Assembly: GCA_002435145.1 (NCBI GenBank)
Contig: DJLT01000122.1
Location: 34,829 to 87,650, forward strand
Length of the DNA: 52,822 nucleotides
Direction: 5' to 3'
DNA from: Neptuniibacter sp. UBA6509
Lineage (GTDB): Bacteria > Pseudomonadota > Gammaproteobacteria > Pseudomonadales > Balneatricaceae
In this document: positions 51,456 through 52,822 of the stretch, one piece after another
How positions within the stretch are numbered: position 1 is the stretch's first letter
Layout of the letters: the number at the start of each line of letters is the position of its first letter
Translations under genes and position numbers: made by a program
Notes under the pieces: generated by a model
Seen by the model: only the letters and a program-made list of their open reading frames with translations
What the model was told of the DNA's origin: nothing
The model's database searches: none

Positions 51456-52511
51456 ATGAAGAACAATAAAGCTAAACTGTTAGCAGTAGCAGTAGCAATG
51501 GGTATCAGCGCACAAGCAAGCGCTGCAATTGAGCTGTATAATCAGGATGGCACGACTTTCTCTGCAGACGGTCATTTCAACGCTTTCTACGTAAACACAG
51601 ACGATGATACTGCTGGCGATCAGTCTCGTGTACGCATGGGCTTCCTACCAAACTGGATCGGCTTTAACGTATCTAAACAGATCGATGATCTTAAAGTAGG
51701 CGGTCGTTCGTCTTTCTGGGTTACTATCAACGATGGTACTAACAGCGTTACAGACACTGCTATCGACGTTCGTCAGTTCTACGGAACTGTAGATGGCGAT
51801 TTCGGTCAGGTTCTTTTCGGTAAGGATTTCGGCCTTTACGCTCGTACAAACATCTTCTCTGATGAGCTACTACTAGGTACTGGTCTTCCACAGATCAACT
51901 CTGGCGGCGTTACTTTCGGTAACATCTCTGTAGGCTACCCATACGCTACTCCAAATGCACAGATCACTTACCGCTCTCCTGTAAACAACGGTTTCCAGGT
52001 TGCTGTAGGTATCCTAGACCCAGATTCTGGCGAAACTGCTGGTGCTGGTGAAGATGCACGTTTTGAAGCTGAAGCAACTTACACTACTGATTTTGATGGC
52101 GGCATGTTCAAAGCTTGGTTAGGCGGCGCTTCTGGCGAATCTAACACTGATGGCGGTAGCGTTGAAGGTCTTGCATACGGCGCACGTATCGCAATGGCTG
52201 GCTTCCAGTTCACAGCTTCTGGCTTCGATCAGGAAGGCATCAGCTCAGTTCTTGCTGACCGTACTACTGGCAGCAACGTAGACTCTGACGGTTACCTAGT
52301 TCAAGCATCTTACGGTGCTAACGGCCACCGCGTTGTTCTTTCTCATGGCGAAACTGAAGTTAACGGCGCAGACGCACAAGAAATGCAGTCTATCGCTTAC
52401 TTCTATGACGTAAACAGCAGCCTTAAACTGATTGCTGAATACGACCAGTCTGAAACTGGTTCTGGCAACGAAACTGACCAGATCGCTATCGGTGCTGCTC
52501 TAAGCTGGTAA
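51456..52511 (+). CDS. outer-membrane porin
   Basis: 351 residues with a Sec signal peptide (KNNKAKLLAVAVAMGISAQA, cleavage near SAA-IELY) and a beta-barrel of the gram-negative porin type: repeated short amphipathic strands, GRSSFWVTIND, YGTVDGDFGQVLFGKDFGLY and a terminal ALSW with the aromatic last residue expected for outer-membrane insertion. Codon use is strongly restricted (few rare codons), as in abundant proteins. It is likely a general porin; substrate selectivity cannot be read. Strong terminator after it. Confidence 0.92.
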   Translation: MKNNKAKLLAVAVAMGISAQASAAIELYNQDGTTFSADGHFNAFYVNTDDDTAGDQSRVRMGFLPNWIGFNVSKQIDDLKVGGRSSFWVTINDGTNSVTDTAIDVRQFYGTVDGDFGQVLFGKDFGLYARTNIFSDELLLGTGLPQINSGGVTFGNISVGYPYATPNAQITYRSPVNNGFQVAVGILDPDSGETAGAGEDARFEAEATYTTDFDGGMFKAWLGGASGESNTDGGSVEGLAYGARIAMAGFQFTASGFDQEGISSVLADRTTGSNVDSDGYLVQASYGANGHRVVLSHGETEVNGADAQEMQSIAYFYDVNSSLKLIAEYDQSETGSGNETDQIAIGAALSW

Positions 52512-52538
52512 TTACTACCGCTTAAAAGCTAGAACCTA

Positions 52539-52582
52539 GGCCACTACTCTGTCCCCCCTTCTCCAGAGTAGCGGCCTTTTTT
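52539..52582 (+). terminator. terminator after the porin gene
   Basis: GGCC-CTACTCTG / CAGAGTAG-GGCC with a 12-nt pyrimidine loop and a T6 tail. Beyond it, to the window end, there is no gene that I can support. Confidence 0.9.
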
Positions 52583-52800
52583 ATTATCTTCACCCTTCCT
52601 CTTCTCACCGCCCTTATTGATTCTCGCCTCCCCCCCCTTTAATAGCTCTCGACATAACCCTCATTAACCCACACTTGACCTAAATAACCCTGAATACCTC
52701 TAAATAAAGCTTTACACTCAACCAGATATGAAGATCTCGCTATAATCTGGACCAGCCATGCCAGCACAAAGCAAATAGATTCTATACACCCTGAAACTAG

Positions 52801-52822
52801 AAATAAGAAATAAGAAATAAGA
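52801..52822. repeat. tandem heptamer repeat cut by the window edge
   Basis: Three exact units of AAATAAG plus one further A at the last base; the array may continue. It could vary in length by slippage, but its genomic neighbour is not visible. Confidence 0.7.

Overview
The window reads as chromosome of a marine gammaproteobacterium, most like Oceanospirillales relatives such as Neptunomonas, Amphritea or Marinomonas. This is inferred from gene order and protein character (uvrC-pgsA-glyW-cysT, yccA-tusDCBE, the rpmF-plsX-fabDGF cluster, a NosP/NahK pair, YdiJ); no search was run. Base composition is moderate and nearly all of it is coding.

Layout. 1-2.9 kb: tRNA-Cys (cut by the edge), tRNA-Gly, pgsA, uvrC. 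3-9.9 kb: small metabolic and redox genes (DUF1853, a 43-residue membrane peptide, a GarR/MmsB-like reductase, a TlpA-like thioredoxin, a serine/alanine-glyoxylate aminotransferase, mtnN, a two-domain thioredoxin-fold protein, truC). 10-13 kb: yccA, tusDCBE, cheW. 13.0-20.2 kb: an accessory block. 20.2-34.9 kb: mdh, a radical SAM protein, then a long minus-strand housekeeping run (tatD, pilZ, holB, tmk, mltG, pabC, fabF, acpP, fabG, fabD, plsX, rpmF, yceD), with maf, sppA and a HAD phosphatase. 35-36.5 kb: nsrR, a hemerythrin protein and two small genes around strong NsrR-like operators. 37-44.8 kb: rraA, a SPOR lipoprotein, ydiJ with a divergent LysR gene, a RIO kinase and an HTH regulator. 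45-52.8 kb: a GGDEF-EAL protein, the NahK/NosP nitric-oxide pair and a porin.

The most unusual region is 13.19-19.95 kb. A yjbQ-family gene appears cut in two. Its 5' half (19931-20194) ends at the codons for EGLD, and its 3' half (from 13192 downward) resumes at DMPAH. Between the halves lie about 6.75 kb carrying a second, intact yjbQ of the E. coli type; a divergent hdfR-maoP pair; a second maoP (DUF413) gene preceded by a near-copy of the hdfR-maoP upstream element; a GshB-like ATP-grasp ligase overlapping a fusion of N-formylglutamate amidohydrolase with a QEGLA/DUF1704 (MATCAP-like) metallopeptidase domain; and small unknown genes. Several of these genes are closed by their own hairpin terminators. 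No transposase or integrase is visible. The right edge of the block cuts a small gene, which points to recombination or relocation rather than clean transposition.

A second theme is nitric oxide. NsrR, its probable autoregulatory site, a 17-bp inverted repeat holding two NsrR-like boxes between a hemerythrin operon and a small membrane protein, and the NosP-NahK sensor pair all lie within 16 kb.
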